Shown here: in pieces, positions 16,928-27,120 of the stretch
Layout: each line of letters opens with the position of its first letter
How positions within the stretch are numbered: the stretch's first letter is position 1
From: Opitutia bacterium
GTDB lineage: Bacteria; Verrucomicrobiota; Verrucomicrobiia; Opitutales; T3Sed10-336
Length of the DNA stretch: 64,000 bases
Reading direction: 5' to 3'
Assembly (NCBI GenBank): GCA_003558065.1
Contig: PWMU01000047.1
Span: 1-64,000, forward strand
The notes under the pieces: model-generated
Databases searched by the model: none
The model's input: only the letters and a program-made list of their open reading frames with translations
What the model was told of the DNA's origin: nothing
Position numbers and translations under genes: made by a program

Positions 16928-18712
16928 TCAGCCGCGGGCGGGGAGGGTTTCGGGAATCGCGTCCTGCTGGATTCTCCACATTCTCGCATACTCGCCTCCG
17001 CGGGCGATCAGGTCCGAATGGGAGCCTTTCTCAAGGATTTCGCCGTGCCTCAGCACCACGATCTGATCGGCCTGCTGGACGGTGGAGAGCCGGTGTGCGA
17101 TGACCAGGACCGTGCGGTTCTGCATGAGGCGGTTGAGCGCTCCCTGGATCCGGCTTTCGGTGAGCGTGTCGACGCTGGAAGTGGCCTCGTCGAGCACGAC
17201 CACCCGCGGGTCTTTCAGGAGGACCCGGGCGATGGTCAGCCGCTGCTTTTCACCCTGGCTGAGGCGGACTCCCCGCTCTCCGATTTCCGTGTCCAGACCG
17301 TAAGGCAGGCGCTCCACAAAATCGTTGGCTTCGGCGGCTGAAAGGGCGTCCCAGAGGGCCTCTTCGGTGGCGCCCTCTTTGGCCAGCAGCAGGTTGTCCC
17401 GGACGGAGCCCTCAAAGAGGAAGGGCTCCTGGGCGACATAGCCGACGTGGCTTCTGAGTTGTTCAAGGTCGATCCGCCGTATATTCACGCCGTTGAGGAG
17501 GAGTTCGCCGCCGGTCACGTCGTAATACCGCAGGAGTAGGTTGGCGAGCGTGCTTTTGCCGGCGCCGGTGTGACCGACGAGAGCGGTGACCTTGCCGGCC
17601 GGCAGGGTGAGCTGGATTCCCTCGACCACTTGAGCGCGCTCCTGGTAGGCGAAACTGACGTTCCGGAACTCCGCTTCGATCAATCCGTTGGGGAATCCGG
17701 TCGGATTGGGAGCGTTTCGCACCGCAACGGGATGGTCGAGAATTTCGAAAACGCGGTCGCCGGAAGCCCTCCCGGTGCTGATGAGCTGGTTGACCTGATT
17801 GAGCCGGTTGATCGGTTCGTAAAACATGGCGCAATAGAGAAAGAAGCCGACCAGCTCCCCGTGGCTCATGCGTCCCTCCATGAGAAGGTAGCCGCCGAAT
17901 CCGAGGACCATGACCGCTCCCATGCTTCCGATAAAGCTGCTGCCGGCTATGTAGAGCGAGTAGCGGTACATCGCCCGGAGCGTGTTGTCCCTGAGCTTTT
18001 GGGCTCGTCCATGGAAGCGTTTCCGTTCCCGCCGATGCAGGGCGAAGGCGTTGATCAGGCGGTTGCCCTGGAGGTGTTCGACCAGGAGACTGTTGAGGCT
18101 GCCCGCGCATTCGCGGACTCGCTTCCACTGGCCCCGAATGATCCTCGAGTGGTTGTACCCGAGGCAAAGAAGAATCGGGAGCGGAATCATCACCAGCAGC
18201 GCCAGGCCCGGCTGGAGGGCAAACAGCATGCCCGCCACCCCCACAATGGTCAGTGCGGCGATCAATCCCTGCTCGGTTCCGTCCAGAATGGCGCGTTCGA
18301 CGTTCTGCACGTCTTCGATGACCCGGGAAGCGATTTCTCCGCTGGGCCGGTTGTCGTAGTAGGCGATCGGGAGCTCGAGCAGCTTGTCGTGCACATCGTG
18401 CCGAAGGTCGAGGAGTACTTTCTGTTCGAGCGTGTTGTTGATCCGGATGCGCGCGAAATTGAGGCTGTCCCTCCCGAAATAGCAGAGCACGACCACCAGG
18501 ACGCCCCAGGCGAGAGCCCCCAGTTCCTGCCTGGGGATGACCTCGTCGATCACGACGGAAATGACCTTGGGGATGGCGATGAGGCACATGGTGCTGCCCA
18601 TTGCCAGGACGAGAGTCAGGAAAAACAGCCGCTTATAGCGGAAAATATACGACGCCACCCGGTGGATCGTGTTTTTCCCGGCGGGCTGCGACTGGTCGGA
18701 TGTTTTGGTCAT
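16928..18712 (-). CDS. ABC exporter, fused permease/ATPase (MsbA-like)
   Basis: 594 residues from ATG 18712; the upstream extension is not hydrophobic and is omitted. Six transmembrane helices (for example LFFLTLVLAMGSTMCLIAI and LGALAWGVLVVVLCYFG) are followed by a nucleotide-binding domain from about residue 350. Walker A is GHTGAGKST, the Q-loop YVAQEPFLF, signature LSQGEKQR, Walker B RVVVLDEATSSVD and the switch histidine in VIAHRL. Half-transporters of this type flip or export lipids, such as lipid A core, or peptides and drugs. Substrate is not evident from the neighbours. Confidence 0.9.
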   Translation of the reverse strand: MTKTSDQSQPAGKNTIHRVASYIFRYKRLFFLTLVLAMGSTMCLIAIPKVISVVIDEVIPRQELGALAWGVLVVVLCYFGRDSLNFARIRINNTLEQKVLLDLRHDVHDKLLELPIAYYDNRPSGEIASRVIEDVQNVERAILDGTEQGLIAALTIVGVAGMLFALQPGLALLVMIPLPILLCLGYNHSRIIRGQWKRVRECAGSLNSLLVEHLQGNRLINAFALHRRERKRFHGRAQKLRDNTLRAMYRYSLYIAGSSFIGSMGAVMVLGFGGYLLMEGRMSHGELVGFFLYCAMFYEPINRLNQVNQLISTGRASGDRVFEILDHPVAVRNAPNPTGFPNGLIEAEFRNVSFAYQERAQVVEGIQLTLPAGKVTALVGHTGAGKSTLANLLLRYYDVTGGELLLNGVNIRRIDLEQLRSHVGYVAQEPFLFEGSVRDNLLLAKEGATEEALWDALSAAEANDFVERLPYGLDTEIGERGVRLSQGEKQRLTIARVLLKDPRVVVLDEATSSVDTLTESRIQGALNRLMQNRTVLVIAHRLSTVQQADQIVVLRHGEILEKGSHSDLIARGGEYARMWRIQQDAIPETLPARG

Positions 18713-18804
18713 GACGTTCCTACGTTTAGCCCGGGGCCGGCAAATCGCAAGATTTTGATCGTTGCCAAGGGGGAATGCCGTGCTATACACCTTTGGGCTG
18801 GAAG

Positions 18805-19227
18805 ATGAAGTCAGCCGAATTTTTGCCATCGCCCTACATTCCGCATCCCTGCGGCTTGATGCACCTGCCGCGGATGGTCGAGAAGATCCGCCGACATTGG
18901 GCCGGTGAGCTGGCGGCGCCGTATATTCCTACGCTGGGGCGGGGCTTTGACGACCTCCTGTGCCGTCACCTGGACGTGCCTTTTGATGATTTCCTCGAGG
19001 CGCTCAAGGCTTGCCCAAGCGGGGGAGGGCTCGAGGAAGCCGTTTCCCGGCTGCTCCCGGAAGAGGTCCGTGCGCCGGAGTGGAACCGGAAGCTGGTCCA
19101 GCGCGGGTTGGCGGGGGTGTCGCTCGAAAGGCTCGATGCGAGAAAGCGCGAACTGAAACTTTCTCACCGTGAGGATATTCTCACGATGTGCGATTTGCTT
19201 GAAGTCAACGAAGGCAGGCTTCCGTGA
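18805..19227 (+). CDS. DUF5069 domain protein
   Basis: 140 residues from ATG 18805 (ATG 18775 would add ten). The family-like opening GLMHLPRMVEKIRRHWAGEL is followed by YIPTLGRGFDDLLCRHLDVPFDDFLEAL. It is an all-helical small soluble protein family, common in Verrucomicrobiota, with no known function. It is divergent from the ABC exporter. Confidence 0.75.
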   Translation: MKSAEFLPSPYIPHPCGLMHLPRMVEKIRRHWAGELAAPYIPTLGRGFDDLLCRHLDVPFDDFLEALKACPSGGGLEEAVSRLLPEEVRAPEWNRKLVQRGLAGVSLERLDARKRELKLSHREDILTMCDLLEVNEGRLP

Positions 19228-19330
19228 CGAAAGGCAAGAGGAGGTTGCCTTTACCGGGTGAAGGCCTGCGGAAAGGACCGGTTTCCTCGACTCTCGACTC
19301 TTGAAACCCGGCACCGTTTTTTTCTCTCCC

Positions 19331-20245
19331 ATGTCCGACTACATACAGGCCAACACGAATGGAAAGCTACACGACGCGAACGAGCCGTCTGTTTCCGTCC
19401 TCGACCGCAGTTTTTTATACGGTGATTCGATCTACGAAGTCTGCCGCACCTACGACGGCGTGCTGTTTGCCTATGACGAACACTGGGACCGACTGAAACG
19501 GTCCGCCGGGGCGCTCGGCCTGGAACTGCCGTTTGACCGGGGTGTGCTCCTGACGGAGATACGGCGAACGGTATCGGCCTTCTTTGATAGGATCGGGGAG
19601 AAAGGCGAGATTTACGTCCGGTTGCAGGTGTCCCGCGGAGCGGGTGCCATTGGGTTGGATACGGGACTCGCCGATCGCCCGCTTTACGCGTTGATTGTTC
19701 AGCGACTGAAGGAGTGGCCGGAGGAAAGAATCCGGAAAGGGTTCAAGCTGGCGGTGTCCACCACTCTCTACAGAAATTCCGTCCAGACGCTGAATCCTGC
19801 CTGGAAGACCGGCAATTACCTCAACAATCTCCTCTGTCTCCGCGAAGCCAGACTGAAGGGGGCGGACGAAGTCCTCATTCTCAATCTGGACGGCGCCGTG
19901 GCGGAGGCTTCTGTTTGCAACCTGTTTTTCATCAAAGGCAAAAGACTGATAACCCCGCCCCCCAGCGCCGGCATCCTCGAGGGCATTACCCGGAAGATCG
20001 TGCTTCGAGAGGTGGCCTCCGCCTGGAAGCTCGATATCGCCGAGGAACCGGTTTACCCGGCGCAGTTCGACGAGTTTGACGAGTGTTTCATGACATCGAC
20101 GACGAAGGACATCGGCCCGGTGTCCGGGATCGATGACATCGCTTTCAAGGTCGGGAAGAAAACCCTCACCTCAAAGATTCGAAAGATGTTCGCGGATTAC
20201 GTGAAACAACACAACGAGCAACGGATCGAGATGCGAATTTTCTGA
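19331..20245 (+). CDS. PLP-dependent class IV aminotransferase (BCAT / ADC-lyase fold)
   Basis: 304 residues from ATG 19331. Motifs include FLYGDSIYEVCRTYDG near the N-terminus, the PLP lysine in NPAWKTGNYLNNLL, and Glu in AVAEASVCNLFF, which stabilises the PLP ring. The fold is shared by branched-chain aminotransferase, D-amino acid aminotransferase and 4-amino-4-deoxychorismate lyase. Sequence alone does not separate them; ilvE- or pabC-like roles are both possible. It is a single gene before pyruvate carboxylase. Confidence 0.85.
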   Translation: MSDYIQANTNGKLHDANEPSVSVLDRSFLYGDSIYEVCRTYDGVLFAYDEHWDRLKRSAGALGLELPFDRGVLLTEIRRTVSAFFDRIGEKGEIYVRLQVSRGAGAIGLDTGLADRPLYALIVQRLKEWPEERIRKGFKLAVSTTLYRNSVQTLNPAWKTGNYLNNLLCLREARLKGADEVLILNLDGAVAEASVCNLFFIKGKRLITPPPSAGILEGITRKIVLREVASAWKLDIAEEPVYPAQFDEFDECFMTSTTKDIGPVSGIDDIAFKVGKKTLTSKIRKMFADYVKQHNEQRIEMRIF

Positions 20246-20396
20246 GGCCGACGGAAAAGCTTTGCCGGGTAACCCACTTCAAGGAGCGCGGCAAGTCTCC
20301 GTGATGGAGAACCGGGACACGGCGGACGGAGCCCACTCACCTAACTTTTCGGATTGAATCCCGGCCGCCCCGCATTGATAACCTCCCCCTGAACCT

Positions 20397-23300
20397 ATGA
20401 AAAAACTCCTAGTTGCCAATCGCAGCGAAATCGCTATCCGGGTTTTCCGTGCCGCAAATGAACTTGGCTACCGTACTGTCGCCATTTACGCACAGGAGGA
20501 TCGATTCGGGGATCACCGGTTCAAAGCGGACGAAGCCTACCTCGTCGGGAAGGGAAAGGGGCCGGTCGGCGCCTACCTCGACATCGAAGGAATTATCGCC
20601 CTGGCTCGTGAAAAAGGGGTGGACATGATCCACCCGGGGTACGGATTCCTGGCGGAGAGCGCGGAATTTGCCCGGTCCTGCGAGGAGGCCGGTATCATCT
20701 TTGTCGGACCCCATTCGGAGATTCTGGCCCGCATGGGGGACAAGACCACCGCCCGCGAACTGGCGACTAAAGCGGGAGTACCCGTCCTTCCGGGAACAAA
20801 GACTGCGATCAAAGATCCGAAGACAGCGGTGCGCACGGCGAAGGAGATCGGATTTCCGTTGATCGTCAAGGCCGCCTATGGCGGCGGCGGCCGGGGGATG
20901 CGGGTGGTTGACCGGGAAAAGGATCTGGAGAGACTGGTGCGGGAGGCGCAAGCCGAAGCCGAACGCGCGTTCGGCAATCCGGCGGTTTTCCTGGAACGCT
21001 ACATTCGCCGGGCCAAGCACCTGGAGGTCCAGATTATCGGCGACAGGAACGGCAACCTTCTGCATCTTTACGAACGGGATTGTTCGGTCCAGCGTCGCCA
21101 TCAGAAGGTTGTTGAAATCGCTCCGGCGGTGGCTGTTGCCGATGACGTCCGCCGCGAATTGTGCGATGCGGCCGTTCGGGTGGGCCGCGAGATCGGCTAT
21201 GACAATGCCGGGACGGTTGAGTTTCTGCTCGATTGCGACACCCGGGAGTGGTTCTTCATCGAGATGAATCCTCGTATTCAGGTGGAGCATACCGTTACCG
21301 AAATGATCACCGACCTGGATATCGTACGCGCCCAGATCGAAGTGGCGCAGGGCTATTCGCTGCACGGTTCGAGAGTTGCCTTTCCGCGGCAGGAGGGGAT
21401 TCCGCGCATCGGCTATGCCATCCAGTGCCGGATCACCACCGAGGATCCGGAGAGCAACTTTGTGCCGGACTACGGTAAGATCCTCAACTATCGCTCGGCG
21501 GCGGGGATGGGGATTCGTCTGGACGGGGCAATGGGGCATACGGGTTCCGTTATCACTCCGTTTTACGATTCGCTTCTGGTGAAGGTCACGGCTTTCGGGC
21601 CCAGTTTCGAGATCTCGCGGCAGCGGATGGACCGCGCGCTGAGGGAGTTCCGCATACGCGGTGTGAAGACGAACATTCCTTTCCTGGAAAATGTGATCCA
21701 CAATCAGGTGTTCTGTGCCGGAGAGGCGACTACGTCGCTGATCGACAACACGCCGGAGTTGTTCCGGTTTCAGCCGCGACGGGACCGCGCCACCCGCCTG
21801 CTCAATTTCCTCGGTGACACCATTGTCAACGGCAACCCTCAGTTGAAAGGCCGGAGGCCCGGGAAAAGCCTGCTTTCTCCCGAACCGCCGAATTACGACC
21901 GAAAGGAACAGCCGCCTTCGGGGACCCGGGACTACCTGAAAAAGCACGGTCCGGTGAAATTCGCGGAATGGACCGCGAAGCAGAAACGGCTGCTGCTGAC
22001 CGATACAACCCTTCGCGACGCGCACCAATCCCTGTTCGCGGCGCGTATGCGGAGTTTTGATATGCTGGCGGCCGCGGGAGCCATAGCGCGACGGGCGCCG
22101 GAGCTGTACAGCCTGGAGATGTGGGGCGGAGCGACCTTCGACACTTCGATGCGTTTCCTCCGAGAGGATCCCTATCAGCGACTGAGGTTGCTTCGGGAAA
22201 AGATCCCGAACATCTGTTTTCAGATGCTCCTCCGCGGTGCCAACGGAGTCGGATACACGAACTATCCCGACAACGTGGTGGCCGGGTTTGTGAAGCATGC
22301 CGCCGAAGCGGGGATCGATATTTTCCGGATCTTTGATTCCCTGAATTACCTGCCGAACCTCAAGGTCTCCATGGACGCGGTTCTCAACAAGACGGACGCG
22401 GTTTGCGAGGCGGCGATCTGTTACACCGGGGACATTCTCGATCCGGAACGGCAGAAGTATTCACTGAAATACTACGTCAAGCTCGCAAAGGAACTGGAGA
22501 AACGGGGCGCCCATGTTCTGGCGATCAAGGATATGGCCGGCCTCTGTAAGCCGTATGCGGCGACCAAACTCATCAAGACGCTCAAGCAGGAGGTCGGGAT
22601 CCCCATTCATTTTCACACCCATGACAGCAGCGGCATCGCCGCCGATTCGGTTCTCCGGGCTTGCGACGCCGGAGTCGACGTGGCTGATGCCGCGATTGCG
22701 TCGATGTCCGGGTCCACGAGCCAGCCCAACCTCAATTCCATCGTCGCTGCCCTCAGGAACACGCCGCGGGACACCGGGCTGGACGTGGGGAGTCTCAACG
22801 AATTCACCTACTATTGGGAGGATGTCCGCGGGATTTACGGGCCGTTCGATACCAGCCCGCCCTTCGGCAGCGCCGAGGTTTACTATCACGAAATGCCCGG
22901 CGGCCAGTACACAAACCTCCGGGAGCAGGCGGAATCCATGGGTCTCGGGCACCGCTGGCACGAAATCGTTCGCTATTACCGGGAGGTTAATGACTTGTTC
23001 GGCGATATCGTCAAAGTGACGCCGAGCAGCAAGGTGGTGGGTGATATGGCCATGTTCCTGATATCACGGGGGGTTGAGCCCGAGGATGTGGTGAACCTCG
23101 AACCCGGAACCTCGTTTCCGGAGTCGGTCGTTGACATGTTCGCGGGGGGACTGGGCCAGCCTCCGGGCGGCTGGCCCAGGAAGCTCCAGCGGGTGATTCT
23201 CGGAAAGAGGAAGCCGCTCAAGGGGCGTCCGGGCGCCGGCAAGCCCGCTCTCAATTTCAAGAAGGAGCGGAGTGCTCTGGAGAAGAAGCTGAAACGTCCT

Positions 23301-23840
23301 GTTTCTGACGACGAGCTGTTCTGCCATCTGATGTACCCGCAGGTTTTTGAGGAGTTCGACGGGTTTCGGGAGGAGTATTCCGATGTCAGTGTTCTCCCGA
23401 GTTCGGCCTTTTTCTACGGTCTGCAGCCGGGCGAGGAGATTTCTGTGGATATTCAGGAGGGAAAGACCCTCTTTATCAAGCTGCTTCATGTGGGTGAAGT
23501 CGACGACAAGGGGCAGCGAATTCTCACTTTTGAGCTCAACGGAAAACCCCGTGAAACCACCATTCTGGACAAATCGGTTCAGGCCGATTCGAAACCGCGG
23601 GAGAAGGCGGATCCCGCCGATTCCGCCCAGGTGGGAGCACCCATACCCGGCATGGTTACGACGGTTTCGGTCTCTGTCGGTCACAAGGTTTCCAAGGGCG
23701 ACAGGCTTCTGGTGCTCGAGGCTATGAAGATGCAAACCACCGTTTACGCGCCGACTGACGGAGTCATTGAGGAGTTGTTCGTCAAAGTTGGTGATTCGGT
23801 CGAAAGCAAGGATCTCCTGGTTCGGTTCCGCGCGAAGTAG
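20397..23840 (+). CDS. pyc: Pyruvate carboxylase
   Basis: 1147 residues, full single-chain type. It carboxylates pyruvate to oxaloacetate using ATP, bicarbonate and biotin, refilling the TCA cycle. Domain order: biotin carboxylase with ATP-grasp (about 1-450; LVANRSEIAIRVFR, KAAYGGGGRGMR, EMNPRIQVEHTVTE), carboxyltransferase barrel (about 535-800; TTLRDAHQSLFAARM, IKDMAGL, HTHDSSG), PYC_OADA conserved region, and a C-terminal biotinyl domain with the biotin lysine at about K1111 in LEAMKMQT. All the key motifs are intact. The start is the ATG of MKKLLVANRSE. Confidence 0.97.
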   Translation: MKKLLVANRSEIAIRVFRAANELGYRTVAIYAQEDRFGDHRFKADEAYLVGKGKGPVGAYLDIEGIIALAREKGVDMIHPGYGFLAESAEFARSCEEAGIIFVGPHSEILARMGDKTTARELATKAGVPVLPGTKTAIKDPKTAVRTAKEIGFPLIVKAAYGGGGRGMRVVDREKDLERLVREAQAEAERAFGNPAVFLERYIRRAKHLEVQIIGDRNGNLLHLYERDCSVQRRHQKVVEIAPAVAVADDVRRELCDAAVRVGREIGYDNAGTVEFLLDCDTREWFFIEMNPRIQVEHTVTEMITDLDIVRAQIEVAQGYSLHGSRVAFPRQEGIPRIGYAIQCRITTEDPESNFVPDYGKILNYRSAAGMGIRLDGAMGHTGSVITPFYDSLLVKVTAFGPSFEISRQRMDRALREFRIRGVKTNIPFLENVIHNQVFCAGEATTSLIDNTPELFRFQPRRDRATRLLNFLGDTIVNGNPQLKGRRPGKSLLSPEPPNYDRKEQPPSGTRDYLKKHGPVKFAEWTAKQKRLLLTDTTLRDAHQSLFAARMRSFDMLAAAGAIARRAPELYSLEMWGGATFDTSMRFLREDPYQRLRLLREKIPNICFQMLLRGANGVGYTNYPDNVVAGFVKHAAEAGIDIFRIFDSLNYLPNLKVSMDAVLNKTDAVCEAAICYTGDILDPERQKYSLKYYVKLAKELEKRGAHVLAIKDMAGLCKPYAATKLIKTLKQEVGIPIHFHTHDSSGIAADSVLRACDAGVDVADAAIASMSGSTSQPNLNSIVAALRNTPRDTGLDVGSLNEFTYYWEDVRGIYGPFDTSPPFGSAEVYYHEMPGGQYTNLREQAESMGLGHRWHEIVRYYREVNDLFGDIVKVTPSSKVVGDMAMFLISRGVEPEDVVNLEPGTSFPESVVDMFAGGLGQPPGGWPRKLQRVILGKRKPLKGRPGAGKPALNFKKERSALEKKLKRPVSDDELFCHLMYPQVFEEFDGFREEYSDVSVLPSSAFFYGLQPGEEISVDIQEGKTLFIKLLHVGEVDDKGQRILTFELNGKPRETTILDKSVQADSKPREKADPADSAQVGAPIPGMVTTVSVSVGHKVSKGDRLLVLEAMKMQTTVYAPTDGVIEELFVKVGDSVESKDLLVRFRAK

Positions 23841-24060
23841 GAGTCCCCGCAGGTTCACCGTCGGGCGTTTCGTCCGGGTTCGGAGAAATTCCGAATTCCC
23901 GGGTGATCATGTGGCGATTTTCGTCCATTTACTGTCGTTTTATCATTTATTCCGGGGATTTCCGGGGGTTGGTACGGAACTAGCTATCAAGCTTATGTGC
24001 CCGGACTTCAGGGTGCGATTCCAAACCTCAGAGCTCCTAACCATACATGATACTATTGCC

Positions 24061-24762
24061 ATGAACAAACGCATACTCAAGACAGCGGCCGCGCTCGCGC
24101 TTTTCCAGGCGAGCACCTCCGGCTACACCCAATTCGTTCACGACGACGTTTCGGTGGAGACCGACTTTGCTTTCGAATCCGAATACTCCTTTCGCGGGGA
24201 AAAACTTGATGGCCCAAGCCTGCAGCCCGGTGTGGAAATCGGGATCAACGACGGTTACATCGGGACCTGGTTGTCCATGCCGCTGGACCGGCAGCCGATC
24301 AGCGGCAACGAAGTCGATTTCTACGCCGGCTGGGTGTTCGCGGTGAGTGAGACGGTCGACCTGGATGTCGGGTATACCTACTATTGGTATCCGCAGGCGG
24401 GCGGAAGCGATCGTGAGCCGTACGCTGGGGTGACCTTCGACACGTTGCTGGAACCGGCGGTTTATTTCTTCTATGAAACCGAGGGAGAGGTGTTAACCGT
24501 GGAAGGATCCATCGGGTATGAGTACGATCTTTCGGGAGCCGGTTTTGAAGGTCATGTTCTGGATCTCGGCGCCTATGCCGGATACGTGACCAACGATGAG
24601 GACTACTTCTACTACGGCCTGTCGGCGAATCTGGTTTACGCGCTGAGCGACGCCGCTTCGTTCTCCGTCGGTCCCCGTTTCGCCGGGAACAGCGATGGCG
24701 GAGTCGTTGCCGGCCCGCAGCAACAGCTTTGGTGGGGAACTGCAGTCAGTGTGGCATATTGA
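24061..24762 (+). CDS. TorF-family putative porin (gcw_chp type)
   Basis: 233 residues from ATG 24061; the open frame runs back into pyc but this is the first start followed by a signal peptide (LKTAAALALFQASTSGYTQ). The mature part is tyrosine- and glycine-rich alternating strand sequence (ESEYSFRGEKLDGPSLQPGV...YYWYPQAGG), as in the gcw_chp/TorF group of outer-membrane proteins. A 220-bp leader separates it from pyc, so it probably has its own promoter. Solute unknown. Confidence 0.7.
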   Translation: MNKRILKTAAALALFQASTSGYTQFVHDDVSVETDFAFESEYSFRGEKLDGPSLQPGVEIGINDGYIGTWLSMPLDRQPISGNEVDFYAGWVFAVSETVDLDVGYTYYWYPQAGGSDREPYAGVTFDTLLEPAVYFFYETEGEVLTVEGSIGYEYDLSGAGFEGHVLDLGAYAGYVTNDEDYFYYGLSANLVYALSDAASFSVGPRFAGNSDGGVVAGPQQQLWWGTAVSVAY

Positions 24763-24888
24763 TTGTTTGAAATGTCCTGTGCTTGCGGAAAACCCTTCCG
24801 TATCGCGTGCCCGTCTCCGGCCACGGGGGCGGGCCGTTCGCCTGTAACGAACTTGCCAGAGCGCGGACGGCAACGCTAGGCTGGGCGC

Positions 24889-25707
24889 ATGACGACAAAT
24901 AGAGACCCGAACCCGGAAGATCCCACACACATCGATCCGCTCAAGGAGACCTATCATGAGAAAATTGTGGAGAATCCGCTTTTTCTTAAAAGCCTCGAGG
25001 CAAAGGACACCGCGCTGCTGGTGATCGATATGCAGTATCTGGACGCCGCCGAGGGGCACGGAGTTTTTGCCGACGCCGCCACCTCGGGGGTGCGTCCGGA
25101 GGAGGCCGAGTATTACTTCAGGCAGCTGCGGGAGAAGGTGATTCCGAACATCGTCCGTCTTCAGAAAATTTTTCGTTCCCATCGGATGGAAGTGATCCAT
25201 ACCCGTATCCAGTCGCTGACCAGGGACGGACGGGATCGCAGCGCGGGGCACAAGCGCCTTGGCCTGTTGGCCGCTCCCGGATCGAAAGAGGCCGAGTTTC
25301 TTCCGGAGATCGCGCCGGTCGGCGACGAGCTGGTCGTCAACAAAACCTCCAGCGGTGTCTTTCCAACGACCAATCTTTATTACGTGCTCAAAAACATGGG
25401 AATTAACGCTCTCTTCGTGGTGGGCGTTTACACGAACGAATGTGTGTCCAGCACCGTGCGCGCGGGGTGTGATCTCGGGTTTCACATCACCCTCATCGAA
25501 GATTGCTGCACGACGGTAACGCCCGAGCTGCAGGACTCATCGATCGCCACGCTGCGCGACCGTTACTGCCGCGTGATCGACACGGATCGGGCGGTCGAGG
25601 AGATCGACACGTATGTATCCGATCTCCGCAAGCGCCAGATTTCGACTCTGGTGCCCGAAGATCGCATTTATGAGGGGGGTCATCCCGGCGAGCGGAAGGA
25701 AGCGTAA
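24889..25707 (+). CDS. Isochorismatase-family cysteine hydrolase
   Basis: 272 residues. The catalytic triad is visible: Asp in LLVIDMQYL, Lys in VVNKTSSG and Cys in YTNECVSSTVRAG. The family includes nicotinamidases, N-carbamoylsarcosine amidases, ureidoacrylate hydrolases and true isochorismatases. The roughly 40-residue N-terminal extension and EGHGVFAD insert do not decide the substrate. It stands alone; a terminator-like hairpin follows at 25761. Confidence 0.85.
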   Translation: MTTNRDPNPEDPTHIDPLKETYHEKIVENPLFLKSLEAKDTALLVIDMQYLDAAEGHGVFADAATSGVRPEEAEYYFRQLREKVIPNIVRLQKIFRSHRMEVIHTRIQSLTRDGRDRSAGHKRLGLLAAPGSKEAEFLPEIAPVGDELVVNKTSSGVFPTTNLYYVLKNMGINALFVVGVYTNECVSSTVRAGCDLGFHITLIEDCCTTVTPELQDSSIATLRDRYCRVIDTDRAVEEIDTYVSDLRKRQISTLVPEDRIYEGGHPGERKEA

Positions 25708-25760
25708 GGACGGCGTTCCCGGTTGGTCCGGCCGGTCTGCCGGGGTGAACGGCGTTGGAA

Positions 25761-25785
25761 TAGGGTGAAGACCCTAGGGGTTTTT
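25761..25785 (+). terminator. Terminator-like hairpin after the cysteine hydrolase
   Basis: TAGGGT and ACCCTA form a 6-bp stem over GAAG, followed by GGGG and five T. The stem is short, so this is only a possible intrinsic terminator, placed between the hydrolase and the promoter of the porin. Confidence 0.4.
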
Positions 25786-25811
25786 GTCTTGATTCCTAAT
25801 GACGGATTGGG

Positions 25812-25840
25812 TTAAGAGGCCTTTCAGGTTCAGTTATATT
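25812..25840 (+). promoter_or_regulatory. Sigma70-like promoter of the porin gene
   Basis: TTAAGA and TATATT are separated by 17 bp, matching 4/6 and 5/6 of the consensus boxes. The -10 box ends 42 bp before the porin ATG at 25883. This supports ATG 25883 over the in-frame start at 25799, which lies upstream of the boxes. Confidence 0.5.
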
Positions 25841-25882
25841 ACTAAAACCGAAGGACAAGTGTTCACAAAACCCAGAACCACT

Positions 25883-27091
25883 ATGAAAAAAAACATCAGC
25901 TCACGAATTGCAAAATGGATGTCTTTGGCGGGAGCGGCGGCGGTCGCCATGCCGGCCGGCCTTCACGCGGAAGAGCACGGTAACGCGGAGGGGCTGGAGC
26001 CCGTCCTGAGTTCGGTCAGTGACCTGCAGCTAAAAGGATCGTTCGGTGCCGAGTTCGGGGCCTCCAGCTCGAATCGGAATCGCGGTCTCGGGCCGACGCA
26101 AAATTATCACACCTTCAATATATCCCATTTGCGATTGGGGATTGAGGGCGATGTACATGATGACTTCCAATTCGACACGGTGTTGTCGCTGTTGCCTTCG
26201 GTGGCCGCAGGTGGCACCGTGATCAATGATCTTGGCGGTGAAGGCGCCGGGGTGAATCTGTATCACGCCACCCTCACCTACTCGGGATTGGACTTTGTCG
26301 ACCTTTCGGTCGGTTACGAGTTCCCGCGCTTCGGTATGGAAGCGTATGCGCACGACGAGGACCTGATCACGATCACGCGGTCGGTGCTGAGCACCACGTT
26401 GCGTCCTTCCCAGCACACGGGGGTTTCGGCTCATGGGGATTGGGATATCTTCGACTATCGTGTCGGGGTGTACAACAGCGAAGCGGATGGCTCTGCGAAT
26501 CAGTCGGGATCCTATCCGAATAGCTATCTTTTCAATCTGAGCGGCGGTGTGGACCTGGATGAGTACGTTCGTGCGATTCATGACGATCTCTCGGCGGATC
26601 TCCGTGCCGATTTTATCTATAACGATGAAGCGGGGACGACCAATACCGCCGAGTTGTACAAGAACGCTTTTGCCCTCGGGACCAACATCGAGTTTATGGA
26701 CGTTAATGTGGCCTACGAGTACATCTGGGCGCGCAGCACCGCTCCTGGACCCCGGCCGCGTGTGCAGGGCTATATCCTGACACCGTCCTATTTCATTACC
26801 GATGACTTGCAGGCGGTCGTTCGGTATGAAAGGGTGCGGAATACCGAAGGTTCTACGGCTGGTAGTACCCTGCTTGGGCACAACGCTTATGCCGCCGATG
26901 TGCAGGGCGTGCCTGCCGCGGCCGCGGGCAATAAGTATCAGGCCCTTTACCTGGGGAGTAACTACTACATGTACGAAGATCGGTTGAAACTGATGGGCGG
27001 CATTGAATTGGCCGAACTCCGCGATACGGAAGGGGCCAATACCCAGAGCCGCACCCACACGCTGATGACCGCTGTCCGGATGCAGTTCTAA
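25883..27091 (+). CDS. Phosphate-selective porin O/P-like outer-membrane protein
   Basis: 402 residues from ATG 25883, which gives a classic signal peptide (MKKNISSRIAKWMSLAGAAA to AGLHAEE). The mature protein is strand-rich and ends in an aromatic (TAVRMQF), as in 16-stranded porins. Family-like features include HLRLGIEGDVHDDFQFDTVL and the terminal repeats of YNDEAGTTNTAELYKNAF. The phosphate label is the family name; anion or polyphosphate selectivity is not shown. A strong terminator follows. Confidence 0.75.
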   Translation: MKKNISSRIAKWMSLAGAAAVAMPAGLHAEEHGNAEGLEPVLSSVSDLQLKGSFGAEFGASSSNRNRGLGPTQNYHTFNISHLRLGIEGDVHDDFQFDTVLSLLPSVAAGGTVINDLGGEGAGVNLYHATLTYSGLDFVDLSVGYEFPRFGMEAYAHDEDLITITRSVLSTTLRPSQHTGVSAHGDWDIFDYRVGVYNSEADGSANQSGSYPNSYLFNLSGGVDLDEYVRAIHDDLSADLRADFIYNDEAGTTNTAELYKNAFALGTNIEFMDVNVAYEYIWARSTAPGPRPRVQGYILTPSYFITDDLQAVVRYERVRNTEGSTAGSTLLGHNAYAADVQGVPAAAAGNKYQALYLGSNYYMYEDRLKLMGGIELAELRDTEGANTQSRTHTLMTAVRMQF

Positions 27092-27120
27092 TTCACGTTT
27101 CTTCCTTGATATCACCTTGG

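Noticed and set aside
17570-18808. 412-codon open frame on the + strand
   Set aside because: Antisense to the ABC exporter, which has intact Walker, signature and switch motifs.
20409-22298. 629-codon open frame on the - strand
   Set aside because: Antisense to pyruvate carboxylase. It exists because high GC in the third codon positions removes stop codons on the other strand.
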